From JAXDBM01 sp964460245 (GTDB lineage: Bacteria; Desulfobacterota; Syntrophia; Syntrophales; Fen-1087): a DNA stretch of 9,797 nt. A program made the translations under genes and the position numbers. Below the pieces are notes generated by a model, which ran no database searches, was not told the origin of the DNA, and saw only the letters and a list, made by a program, of their open reading frames with translations. This document shows positions 3,975 to 9,797 of this stretch, one piece after another (the first letter of the stretch is position 1; each line of letters opens with the position of its first letter). Location: contig CAYWTL010000087.1 of the NCBI GenBank assembly GCA_964460245.1, forward strand, positions 1-9,797, read 5' to 3'.

Positions 3975-4982
3975 ATGTCCGGAGAAGACACCCGAATTTC
4001 CAATTTACCCGTGGTCCTCGGCCGATCCGGCGACGTGCGGAGCTTTCTTTTCGGCGAGACGGAGATTCACCGGAGTGAGCAGGGCGTCCAGGCCGTCCTT
4101 CACATGGATCTGCATACCGAAGGCTGGGTCGGGATCCCCCACGGCGGGATCGGCATGGGGGCCATCACGGACCTCGCCACATTGCTTGAAAGTTATCCGC
4201 GGGATGAAGCGGCTCTCTACCCGCTTTCCGCCGAGTTCCGTCTGGGCGGCGCGAGCGTGCGGGTCGGTGAACGCGTCCTGGTTTGGGTATTCTCGGAAGA
4301 AGGCGGGGCCGGCGGGGTCATCAGCGCGGAAGCGGATGCCCCGCCCTACATGACAGCTTCCCTGTCGTTCGGAAAAGACGAGCCCGGGAGGCGGAATCTG
4401 TTCACGTCTTACATGCCCGTCCGCCTTGCCGATGTCACCGGCAGCCTGATCGATCTGCCCTCCTACCGGAACTGTTTCGTCTGCGGCGTTGCGCGCCGCC
4501 ACCCCGGTCTGAGAAGGCGCTTTCAACTGTACGACGGCGGACGGACCGGGAAGATCGTCATCGCCCGGGCCGGATTCGACCCCGAGGACCGGCAAAGCTT
4601 CTATCTCTTTCAGCGGGGCGGGTTCATCCACCCGGTCGCCCTGATCGCGCTGCTGGACGAGATCGTTGGGTGGGGCGGGTTCCTCGTTGCCCGGAGCGGT
4701 GGCGTGACCGTACGCATCGGCTACACTTTCTACCGCCCGGTTGCGGCCGGGGAGAAGGTCGTCGCCTTCGGACGGGGTGAGAAAGTGAAGGGCCGCGGGT
4801 CGCGCCTGCTGTTCTGGGCCTCCGGAGGGGCCGCGGCCGTTGGGGACGACGGAGGCCTGGAGCCGGTCGTTGCGGTGTCGGCGCAGTATTATGGGATGCC
4901 GGAGCTGACAGAACAGATGAAGACCCATCTCATCCCGGGAGATCTGGCCGCACGGGTTTTCGATCTGTCGGGATTTGGCTGA
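3975..4982 (+). CDS. Tandem hotdog-fold (thioesterase/dehydratase superfamily) protein
   Basis: The 335-residue product has two hotdog-like halves. In the first (about 20-135), GWVGIPHGGIGMGAITDLA (50-68) is the usual hot-dog helix region with HGG. In the second (about 165-310), NCFVCG (166-171) and GLRRRF are followed by GGFIHPVALIALLDEIVGW (215-233). The NCFVCG...GL pattern followed by a GxxHP..ALLDE helix is common in acyl-CoA thioesterase-like proteins. It is the first of three closely spaced plus-strand genes and may hydrolyse or bind a fatty acyl or isoprenoid thioester used by the two redox genes. No clear ribosome-binding site precedes ATG 3975, so the start is less certain than the frame. 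Confidence 0.75.
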   Translation: MSGEDTRISNLPVVLGRSGDVRSFLFGETEIHRSEQGVQAVLHMDLHTEGWVGIPHGGIGMGAITDLATLLESYPRDEAALYPLSAEFRLGGASVRVGERVLVWVFSEEGGAGGVISAEADAPPYMTASLSFGKDEPGRRNLFTSYMPVRLADVTGSLIDLPSYRNCFVCGVARRHPGLRRRFQLYDGGRTGKIVIARAGFDPEDRQSFYLFQRGGFIHPVALIALLDEIVGWGGFLVARSGGVTVRIGYTFYRPVAAGEKVVAFGRGEKVKGRGSRLLFWASGGAAAVGDDGGLEPVVAVSAQYYGMPELTEQMKTHLIPGDLAARVFDLSGFG

Positions 4983-5009
4983 TTTTCATTCGATGCAGGG
5001 AGGTTGATC

Positions 5010-6506
5010 ATGGACGGTTATGATGCGGTTGTCATCGGGGCGGGAAACTCCGGCATGACCGCCGCGGCGACGCTGGCCAAGAACGGGGTGCGGACGCTGC
5101 TGCTCGAGCGGCACAACATCCCCGGCGGTTGCGCCACGAGCTTCTGCCGCGGGCGCTTCGAGTTCGAGGTGGCCCTCCACCAGTTGAGCGGCCTGGGCAG
5201 CGCGGCTGCGCCGGGGCCGCTCCGCTCAACCCTCTACGGCCTCGACGTTCTGGAAAAGGTCGAATTCGTGGAGATGAAAAACCTCTACCGTGTCGCCGTC
5301 CCGGGACGGCTTGACATCACCCTGCCCGCGAACCGCGAGGGCGCCGTCCGGGCGCTCCAGGAGCGCTTTCCCGAAGAGCAGGACGCCATCTGCTCCTTCA
5401 TCGAGCTCGTTTACGACTACTTCAACCAGTTCATCGCCATCTTCTTCCTTCGGGACCCTGAGGTCACCCGCGCGAAATACCCCCTGTACTTCGAGTACGC
5501 CCTCAAACCCGCGCAGGAGGTCCTCGACAGACACTTCCGCGATCCCCTGCTCAAACTCGCGCTCGGTGTATACTGGTGCTACATGGGCGTGCCACCCCGC
5601 CTTCTGCCATTCGGCGACCTGGCCGCCCTCCTGTTCGCATACATCGAATTCAAGCCGTACCACATTCGAGGCGGCTCGCAAGCCCTCTCCAACGCCCTTG
5701 TCGACGCCTTCATCCGGAACGGGGGAGAGGTTCGCTTCAATTGTCCCGTCACGAAGATTTCCGTTGCGAACGGCCGCGTCGCCGGCGTCGTCACCGCGAC
5801 GGGCGAGGCAATTTCCGCAAAGTGCGTCATCTCCAATGCCTCCACTCTGACCACGTTCACGGAGCTGATGGACCGGAAGGACTGCCCGCCGGGGCCGCTG
5901 GAGACCATGAGCGGCATGACGGTGGGGCCGTCTGTCGTCTGCGTCTATATCGGGCTCGACTGCCCGCCGGAGGCCGTCGGCATTCACGAGGAGACGAACT
6001 TTCTCTGTGCCCACGCCGACATGGAGCGGGCCTTTGCCGGCTACCGGTCCATCCAGGAGCCGCCGGGAATGGTGCTGCTCACCTGCTTCAACATCTCCGA
6101 CCCGGAAGCCTCACCGCCGGGGACATCGCAGATCGCCGTCGTGGACCTGAAATACGCCGACCCCTGGCTGGCCGTGCCGCCGGAGCGCTACGCGGCGGAG
6201 AAGTGCCGCTACGCCGAGGGGCTGCTGGGGATCGCCGAGAACCACTGCCCCGGTTTCCGGTCGCACATCGAGGAGATCGAGGTTTCCACGCCGCTGACCC
6301 ACCTGCGCTACCTGAACCACCCGGGCGGTGCGATCTACGGGTTCGACCAGTACGCCCGCGACAGCCGGCTCTTTCAGCCCCTGAAGCCCGGCATTCCGGG
6401 CCTGTACTGCGCCGGGGCGTGGGCGGGCGAGGGCGGATTCCAGCCGACGCTGATGGCCGGGGCCGCGACGGCCCGCGCGGCCATGAAGTACATTCGGGGA
6501 AAGTGA
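5010..6506 (+). CDS. CrtI/phytoene-desaturase-like FAD-dependent oxidoreductase
   Basis: ATG at 5010 is preferred over the upstream TTG at 5004 because GGGAGG lies about seven bases before it. The product has 498 residues. The N-terminus is a Rossmann FAD site, YDAVVIGAGNSGMTAAATLA with GAGNSG at 10-15 and the acidic end LLLER near 31-35, followed by HNIPGGCATSF. The C-terminus, GIPGLYCAGAWAGEGGFQP followed by TLMAGAATARAAM, is the second FAD motif of the CrtI and retinol-saturase type group. The length fits the family. The reaction would be desaturation, saturation or isomerisation of a long hydrophobic substrate. No carotenoid synthesis genes are nearby, so pigment formation is not supported. 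It lies 27 bases after the hotdog gene and nine bases before the reductase gene, which implies one operon. Confidence 0.85.
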   Translation: MDGYDAVVIGAGNSGMTAAATLAKNGVRTLLLERHNIPGGCATSFCRGRFEFEVALHQLSGLGSAAAPGPLRSTLYGLDVLEKVEFVEMKNLYRVAVPGRLDITLPANREGAVRALQERFPEEQDAICSFIELVYDYFNQFIAIFFLRDPEVTRAKYPLYFEYALKPAQEVLDRHFRDPLLKLALGVYWCYMGVPPRLLPFGDLAALLFAYIEFKPYHIRGGSQALSNALVDAFIRNGGEVRFNCPVTKISVANGRVAGVVTATGEAISAKCVISNASTLTTFTELMDRKDCPPGPLETMSGMTVGPSVVCVYIGLDCPPEAVGIHEETNFLCAHADMERAFAGYRSIQEPPGMVLLTCFNISDPEASPPGTSQIAVVDLKYADPWLAVPPERYAAEKCRYAEGLLGIAENHCPGFRSHIEEIEVSTPLTHLRYLNHPGGAIYGFDQYARDSRLFQPLKPGIPGLYCAGAWAGEGGFQPTLMAGAATARAAMKYIRGK

Positions 6507-6515
6507 GGTGAGGGC

Positions 6516-7676
6516 ATGAGCGCAAGGGACTTCATTCGGGACATCGACGGTTACGATGCGATCCGGCGGGAGATCGCCGCCAGCCGGAAGTACGCAGCGG
6601 ACCGGACCGCGGAGAGGGTGAACGGGGCGCGGGTTCTGGACCTGCTCCACCCCGACCGGCTTTCGCTCCGGGTGAGCGAGATCATCGACGAGACGCCGAC
6701 GGCAAAGACGCTGCGCCTCGTTTCCGCGACGGGATACCTGCCCCCCTTCCAGGCCGGCCAGTACATCAGCGTCTTCGTGGAGGCGGGCGGCGTCCGGACG
6801 AGCCGACCCTACAGCATCTCCTCGTCACCCCGCCAGCGTGCCTACTACGACATCACCATCCGGCGGGTGGAGGGCGGATTTGTCTCGGATGTCCTGCTCA
6901 CCGAAACGATGGTGGGAGACGCGCTGGAGAGCGCATCCCCGGGCGGAAATTTCTACTTCAACCCCCTCTTCCACAGCCCCGACACGGTCTGCCTGGCCGG
7001 CGGGAGCGGCGTCACCCCATTCATGAGCATGATCCGAGAGATCGCCGAAGCCGGCCTCGAGCGGCGCCTGACGCTCCTCTACGGGAGCCGGAGCGAAGTC
7101 GACATCATCTTCGCGGAGGAGCTCAGGCGCATTTCATCGCTTCATGAAAACATCCGCTTCGTCCCGGTCATCTCCGAGCCGGGGACGGGCTGCCGACACC
7201 GGACCGGATTCCTAACCGCCGCCCTGATCCGGGAGGTCCTGGGCGACACGGTCGGCCGGACCTACTACCTCTGCGGCCCCGCCGAGATGTATGCCTTCTG
7301 CCTGCCGGAACTGGAGAAGCTGGGGATTCCCCGCAAACGGGTGAGGCGGGAGATGTACGGCCCGCCGAAGGACGTCACGGCGGACCCGGCCTGGCCCGCG
7401 GACGTGGCGGCCGAAAGGATGTTCGAAGTCGCGATCCGGGGAAAGAAAAGGATAACCGCCCGGGCCGGAGAGCCGCTGCTGGTCGCCCTGGAGCGCGCCG
7501 GCATCGTCATCCCCGCCCAGTGCCGGTCCGGGGAGTGCAGCCTCTGCCGGGTGAAGCTCCTGGGCGGCAGGGTCTTCCAGCCACGGGGCGTGCTGCTTCG
7601 CAAGTCGGACCGGGAATTCGGCTACATCCACTCCTGCATGGCCTGGCCCGTCTCAGACCTGGAAATCATGGTTTGA
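6516..7676 (+). CDS. Ferredoxin-NAD(P)H reductase-type protein with C-terminal 2Fe-2S domain
   Basis: ATG at 6516 follows GAGGTGAGGG. The 386-residue product has a helical N-terminal extension (1-45) and an FAD-binding barrel with RPYSIS (97-102). The NAD(P)-binding domain has AGGSGVTPF (161-169) and CGPAEMY (253-259). A plant-type 2Fe-2S domain (about 302-386) has ligands C336, C341 and C344 (CRSGECSLC) and C374. The order FAD, NAD, 2Fe-2S is that of Hcr/VanB-related reductases that pass electrons from NAD(P)H to a partner enzyme. The natural partner here is the FAD oxidoreductase just upstream. No oxygenase component is seen, which suits an anaerobe. Confidence 0.88.
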   Translation: MSARDFIRDIDGYDAIRREIAASRKYAADRTAERVNGARVLDLLHPDRLSLRVSEIIDETPTAKTLRLVSATGYLPPFQAGQYISVFVEAGGVRTSRPYSISSSPRQRAYYDITIRRVEGGFVSDVLLTETMVGDALESASPGGNFYFNPLFHSPDTVCLAGGSGVTPFMSMIREIAEAGLERRLTLLYGSRSEVDIIFAEELRRISSLHENIRFVPVISEPGTGCRHRTGFLTAALIREVLGDTVGRTYYLCGPAEMYAFCLPELEKLGIPRKRVRREMYGPPKDVTADPAWPADVAAERMFEVAIRGKKRITARAGEPLLVALERAGIVIPAQCRSGECSLCRVKLLGGRVFQPRGVLLRKSDREFGYIHSCMAWPVSDLEIMV

Positions 7677-7755
7677 GGAATAGAAAACCTTCAGGGTGAG
7701 CTGTTAATGCCCGGATACATGAGAGCAAAAACCGTCCGGACCGACCGTCGAAGCG

Positions 7756-8523
7756 CTACTCCGGCACGTCAGCGGGACGTTCACCCGTCAACCGGAGAAC
7801 GTTCCGGCTGACGACGTTTTCAAAATCCGCTTCGTCCATCCCGAGGTTCCTGACCTTCTGCAGTTCGTGCCGGGGGCTGCCGAAGGGGAAGTCGCTCCCG
7901 AAAAGCAGCCGTTCGCTTCCGTACCGCTCCAGGAACTGCGCCATCTCACCGCTGGGGGCCAGCGCCGTGTCGGCGTAAACCGTCCCGTCTTCCCAGACGC
8001 CGGCGCGCAACAGCGCCAGGAAGCCGCCGTTCAGCATCCCCATGTGAGGGATGATGACGGAGGTTTGCCCCCGAACCCGCCTGATAAAATAGATCGTGTT
8101 CTCGAACGACTCCTCCAGCAGGATGGGGAGACCGAGGCGGTACGCCTCCTGCAGGAATTCCTCGCAGCAGGGGTCGTCATAGCGGTAGACGGGCTCGTAC
8201 TCGTGGCGGTGCCACTTGATCCCCCGGTAGCCTTTCTGCAACTCCTCCTTCCGGAAGTCGTTCCACACGAAATAGTAGGCGAAACGGCTCCGCTCCGGCT
8301 GCTGCAGGTCCAGCAGGTAGCGGTTGGCCCGCCGGCGGCAGGCGGCCCAGGCCGCGGTGTCCTGGAAATGGTAGTCGTAACGGTCGTAGATGTCCTCCAC
8401 GGGCGCGAAAAGGCAGGCCCCATGAATTTCCCCATCCCGAAGGCGGCCTTGAACCTCCTCCCAGGGGAGGCTCACGTTCTGGACCCCGCAGTGCATGTGC
8501 GAGTCGATGATCGTGACGCTCAC
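7756..8523 (-). CDS. Metal-dependent amidohydrolase (amidohydrolase 2 family)
   Basis: The start is GTG at 8523, chosen for AAGGAG six bases upstream; the frame gives 255 residues. It has the TIM-barrel metal motifs in order: HxH in IIDSHMHCG (H9, H11), KWHRHEYEP (H105, H107) after a strand, PILLEES (E137-E138), IIPHMG (H160) and LLFGSDFPFG (D211). This is the pattern of the family that includes 2-pyrone-dicarboxylate lactonases and o-pyrocatechuate-type decarboxylases. Residue K103 is in the place of a metal-bridging lysine in some members. The substrate is unknown. Its start is 10 bases after the stop of the secreted-protein gene, so the two are co-transcribed, and it converges on the redox operon. 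Confidence 0.82.
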   Translation of the reverse strand: MSVTIIDSHMHCGVQNVSLPWEEVQGRLRDGEIHGACLFAPVEDIYDRYDYHFQDTAAWAACRRRANRYLLDLQQPERSRFAYYFVWNDFRKEELQKGYRGIKWHRHEYEPVYRYDDPCCEEFLQEAYRLGLPILLEESFENTIYFIRRVRGQTSVIIPHMGMLNGGFLALLRAGVWEDGTVYADTALAPSGEMAQFLERYGSERLLFGSDFPFGSPRHELQKVRNLGMDEADFENVVSRNVLRLTGERPADVPE

Positions 8524-8533
8524 TGCCGCTCCT

Positions 8534-8971
8534 TCACGGGCATTCCCCCAGCCTGCGCCCGCTGACGTGCTGCCTGATTTTCAGCGGGCCCGCATCCTGC
8601 CGCCGCATGGTCAGTCCAATGGCGCCGTCGAACCGGCTGCCCCGGTATGTGATCCTGCCGCCGCCGTCCATTGTCGCCTCGCCGGCTTCGCATTTCATTT
8701 TCCAGGAGACGCGGTCGCCTTCGGTTTTCGTCTCCGTGACGCGGCAGGAATGGTCCTTCTGGAGGAACCGAGGGACCTCGCTCTCGTCCCGAATGCATTG
8801 CCTTGACGCGACCGGAGTCGCCTGGTTCGAGGGGACCCCGGCAAGCTCCGTGCGAATCTGGATCTCCCAGAGCCCCGGCTGGAAACCGGCTTCGGCCATC
8901 GCCGGGGCGGCCCGGAGCAGCAGCGTGGAAAGGAAAAGGGCGATCAGCCCCGACCATAATTTTATCTTCAT
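8534..8971 (-). CDS. Secreted DUF3617-type protein
   Basis: ATG at 8971 follows GGAGG with good spacing. The 145-residue product has a typical signal peptide, a basic start then hydrophobic LWSGLIALFLSTLLL, with cleavage likely after APAMA (residue 26). The mature part starts EAGFQPGLWEIQIRTEL, has cysteines at 59, 76, 94 and 144, and ends VSGRRLGECP. PGLWE near the N-terminus, spaced cysteines and a RLGxC end are the marks of the DUF3617 family of periplasmic proteins of unknown function. Four cysteines allow two disulfide bonds. It is the first gene of the pair with the amidohydrolase. Confidence 0.8.
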   Translation of the reverse strand: MKIKLWSGLIALFLSTLLLRAAPAMAEAGFQPGLWEIQIRTELAGVPSNQATPVASRQCIRDESEVPRFLQKDHSCRVTETKTEGDRVSWKMKCEAGEATMDGGGRITYRGSRFDGAIGLTMRRQDAGPLKIRQHVSGRRLGECP

Positions 8972-8992
8972 GCTCGCCTCCGCTTACCGCCC

Positions 8993-9021
8993 ATGATACG
9001 CACGGACCGGCCAAAAGGCAA
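8993..9021 (-). promoter_or_regulatory. Candidate promoter for the DUF3617-amidohydrolase pair
   Basis: On the minus strand TTGCCT (9021-9016) and TATCAT (8998-8993) are separated by 17 bases. Transcription would begin near 8986, leaving a leader of about 15 bases that holds the GGAGG of the gene at 8971. Confidence 0.5.
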
Positions 9022-9081
9022 CCGAAAACGGCGGATGAAACGGTGCCAAAAACGAGGACGGGACGGTCGGCCACTATTGCA

Positions 9082-9110
9082 TTGACACCCCGGTGGGTTC
9101 CGCATATAGT
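9082..9110 (+). promoter_or_regulatory. Strong sigma-70 promoter for the solute-binding protein gene
   Basis: TTGACA (9082-9087) is a perfect -35 box and TATAGT (9105-9110) a near-perfect -10 box, at the ideal 17-base spacing. The start of transcription would be near 9117, giving a leader of about 80 bases before the start codon at 9199. I see no Fur-box-like palindrome over it. Confidence 0.75.
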
Positions 9111-9198
9111 CCGCATGCGTTCCAACGAAGAACGGGTCCGCATCCTTGAACGTCAAGTGAAAAAGCTGAAATGCTTCACGCATGGAAGGAGGAAAACC

Positions 9199-9797
9199 AT
9201 GAAAGACCTTTTCCGTAGAACCGTCATTGCCCTGGCCGTCCTCTGCCTGACTCTGCCCGGCGCCGCCTGGGCGGCCAGGGAAGTTGTCCTCTACTCCTCG
9301 AATCCGCCCGAGGCCATCGATCTGGTGGGCAAGGGCTTCGAGAAGAAGACGGGGATCAAGGTCTCCACGGTTCGTCTCGGCACCGGCGAGGCGATGAAGC
9401 GCATCCAGGCCGAGAAGAACCGGCCGCTCTGCGACGTCTTCTGGAGCGGGGACGTGGCCGTCCTCGACGCGGCGAAGGAATTCTTCATGCCCTACCGCTC
9501 GCCCCAGGCGAAAGTCCTGCCCGCCGGCTACATCGACAAGACCGAGCGCTGGACGAGCACCAACACGCACGTCATGATCATCATGGTCAACAAGTCGCTG
9601 GTGAAGGAAGCCGACCGGCCCAGGGCATGGCAAGACCTCTTCGACCCGAAATGGAAGGGTAAGATCGTCATGGCGAATCCCGAAAAATCCGGCTCGGCCT
9701 ACGCCCAGGCCTATGGGATCTGGAAGCTCTACGGCTGGGACGGTATTCGAAAGCTCATCGCCAACGCCAAGGTCCTCGACAGCTCGAGCCTGATCTA
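9199..9797 (+). CDS. Periplasmic binding protein of an iron(III)-type ABC transporter, partial
   Basis: ATG at 9199 follows GGAAGGAGG (about 9185-9192). The frame stays open to the window end, giving 199 residues of a protein normally about 330-350 long. It has a signal peptide (MKDLFRRTVIALAVLCLTLP, likely cleavage after AAWA). The start of the mature protein is REVVLYSSNPPEAIDLVGKG, followed by FEKKTGIKVSTVRLGTGEAM and DVFWSGD. MVNKSLV, WQDLFDPKWKGKI and ANPEKSGSAYA come next. These are conserved strand and ligand-loop segments of family 1 extracellular solute-binding proteins of the FbpA/AfuA type, which carry ferric iron and in some members other anions or aminoethylphosphonate. Permease and ATPase genes are expected just past the window. 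An in-frame upstream ATG at 9115 is not the start because it lies at the likely transcription start and has no ribosome-binding site. Confidence 0.88.
   Translation, partial: MKDLFRRTVIALAVLCLTLPGAAWAAREVVLYSSNPPEAIDLVGKGFEKKTGIKVSTVRLGTGEAMKRIQAEKNRPLCDVFWSGDVAVLDAAKEFFMPYRSPQAKVLPAGYIDKTERWTSTNTHVMIIMVNKSLVKEADRPRAWQDLFDPKWKGKIVMANPEKSGSAYAQAYGIWKLYGWDGIRKLIANAKVLDSSSLI

Noticed and set aside
4005..4928. Long minus-strand open frame of 307 codons
   Set aside because: It is the complement of the hotdog gene in GC-rich DNA, has low-complexity proline/arginine-rich composition, and lacks a ribosome-binding site.
5226..6650. Long open frames on both strands across the flavoprotein gene
   Set aside because: Arginine/alanine/proline-rich shadows of a gene with clear FAD motifs; no motifs of their own.
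9115..9198. N-terminal extension of the solute-binding protein from an in-frame ATG at 9115
   Set aside because: It begins at the predicted transcription start, would bury the signal peptide, and AGGAGG supports 9199.

Overview
The window joins two kinds of DNA. Positions 1 to about 3811 are AT-richer, patchy accessory DNA. They hold an IS21-type end, short repeated pieces that look like insertion-sequence ends, and two gene fragments of phage or island type. Positions about 3867 to 9797 are GC-rich, tightly packed, ordinary chromosomal genes. The boundary is a 3' half of a tRNA-Leu(GAG) gene (3813-3866) without its 5' half. This is what an element integrated into a tRNA gene leaves at its far end. 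Codon use, gene types and Sec use suggest an anaerobic deltaproteobacterium (Desulfobacterota, Syntrophus/Smithella-like). That assignment is an inference only.

The standout feature is a minus-strand gene at 2293-1541 that looks at first like two ORFs broken by stop codons. The two ORFs and the stretch between them share one reading frame, interrupted only by two TGA codons. Read through, they give a 250-residue protein of the MerB (alkylmercury/organomercurial lyase) family. The two TGA codons fall exactly where MerB has its two catalytic cysteines (Cys96 and Cys159 of the plasmid R831b enzyme). Each TGA is followed at the correct distance by a stable hairpin with a GGUCU or GGUC apical loop, like the SelB-binding SECIS loop of E. 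coli fdhF. I conclude that it is a double-selenocysteine MerB-like selenoprotein. Upstream on the same strand are a structured segment and an intrinsic terminator that could form an attenuator. Downstream is a small dimeric-alpha/beta-barrel-like protein gene.

The chromosomal part begins with a same-strand run of three genes: a double hotdog-fold protein, a CrtI-like FAD oxidoreductase, and a ferredoxin-reductase-type protein with a C-terminal 2Fe-2S domain. Together they look like an electron-transfer and redox unit acting on a lipid or acyl substrate. A convergent minus-strand pair follows: a secreted DUF3617-type protein and a metal-dependent amidohydrolase. Last, a divergent gene with a near-consensus promoter encodes a periplasmic binding protein of the iron(III) ABC-transporter type, cut by the window end.
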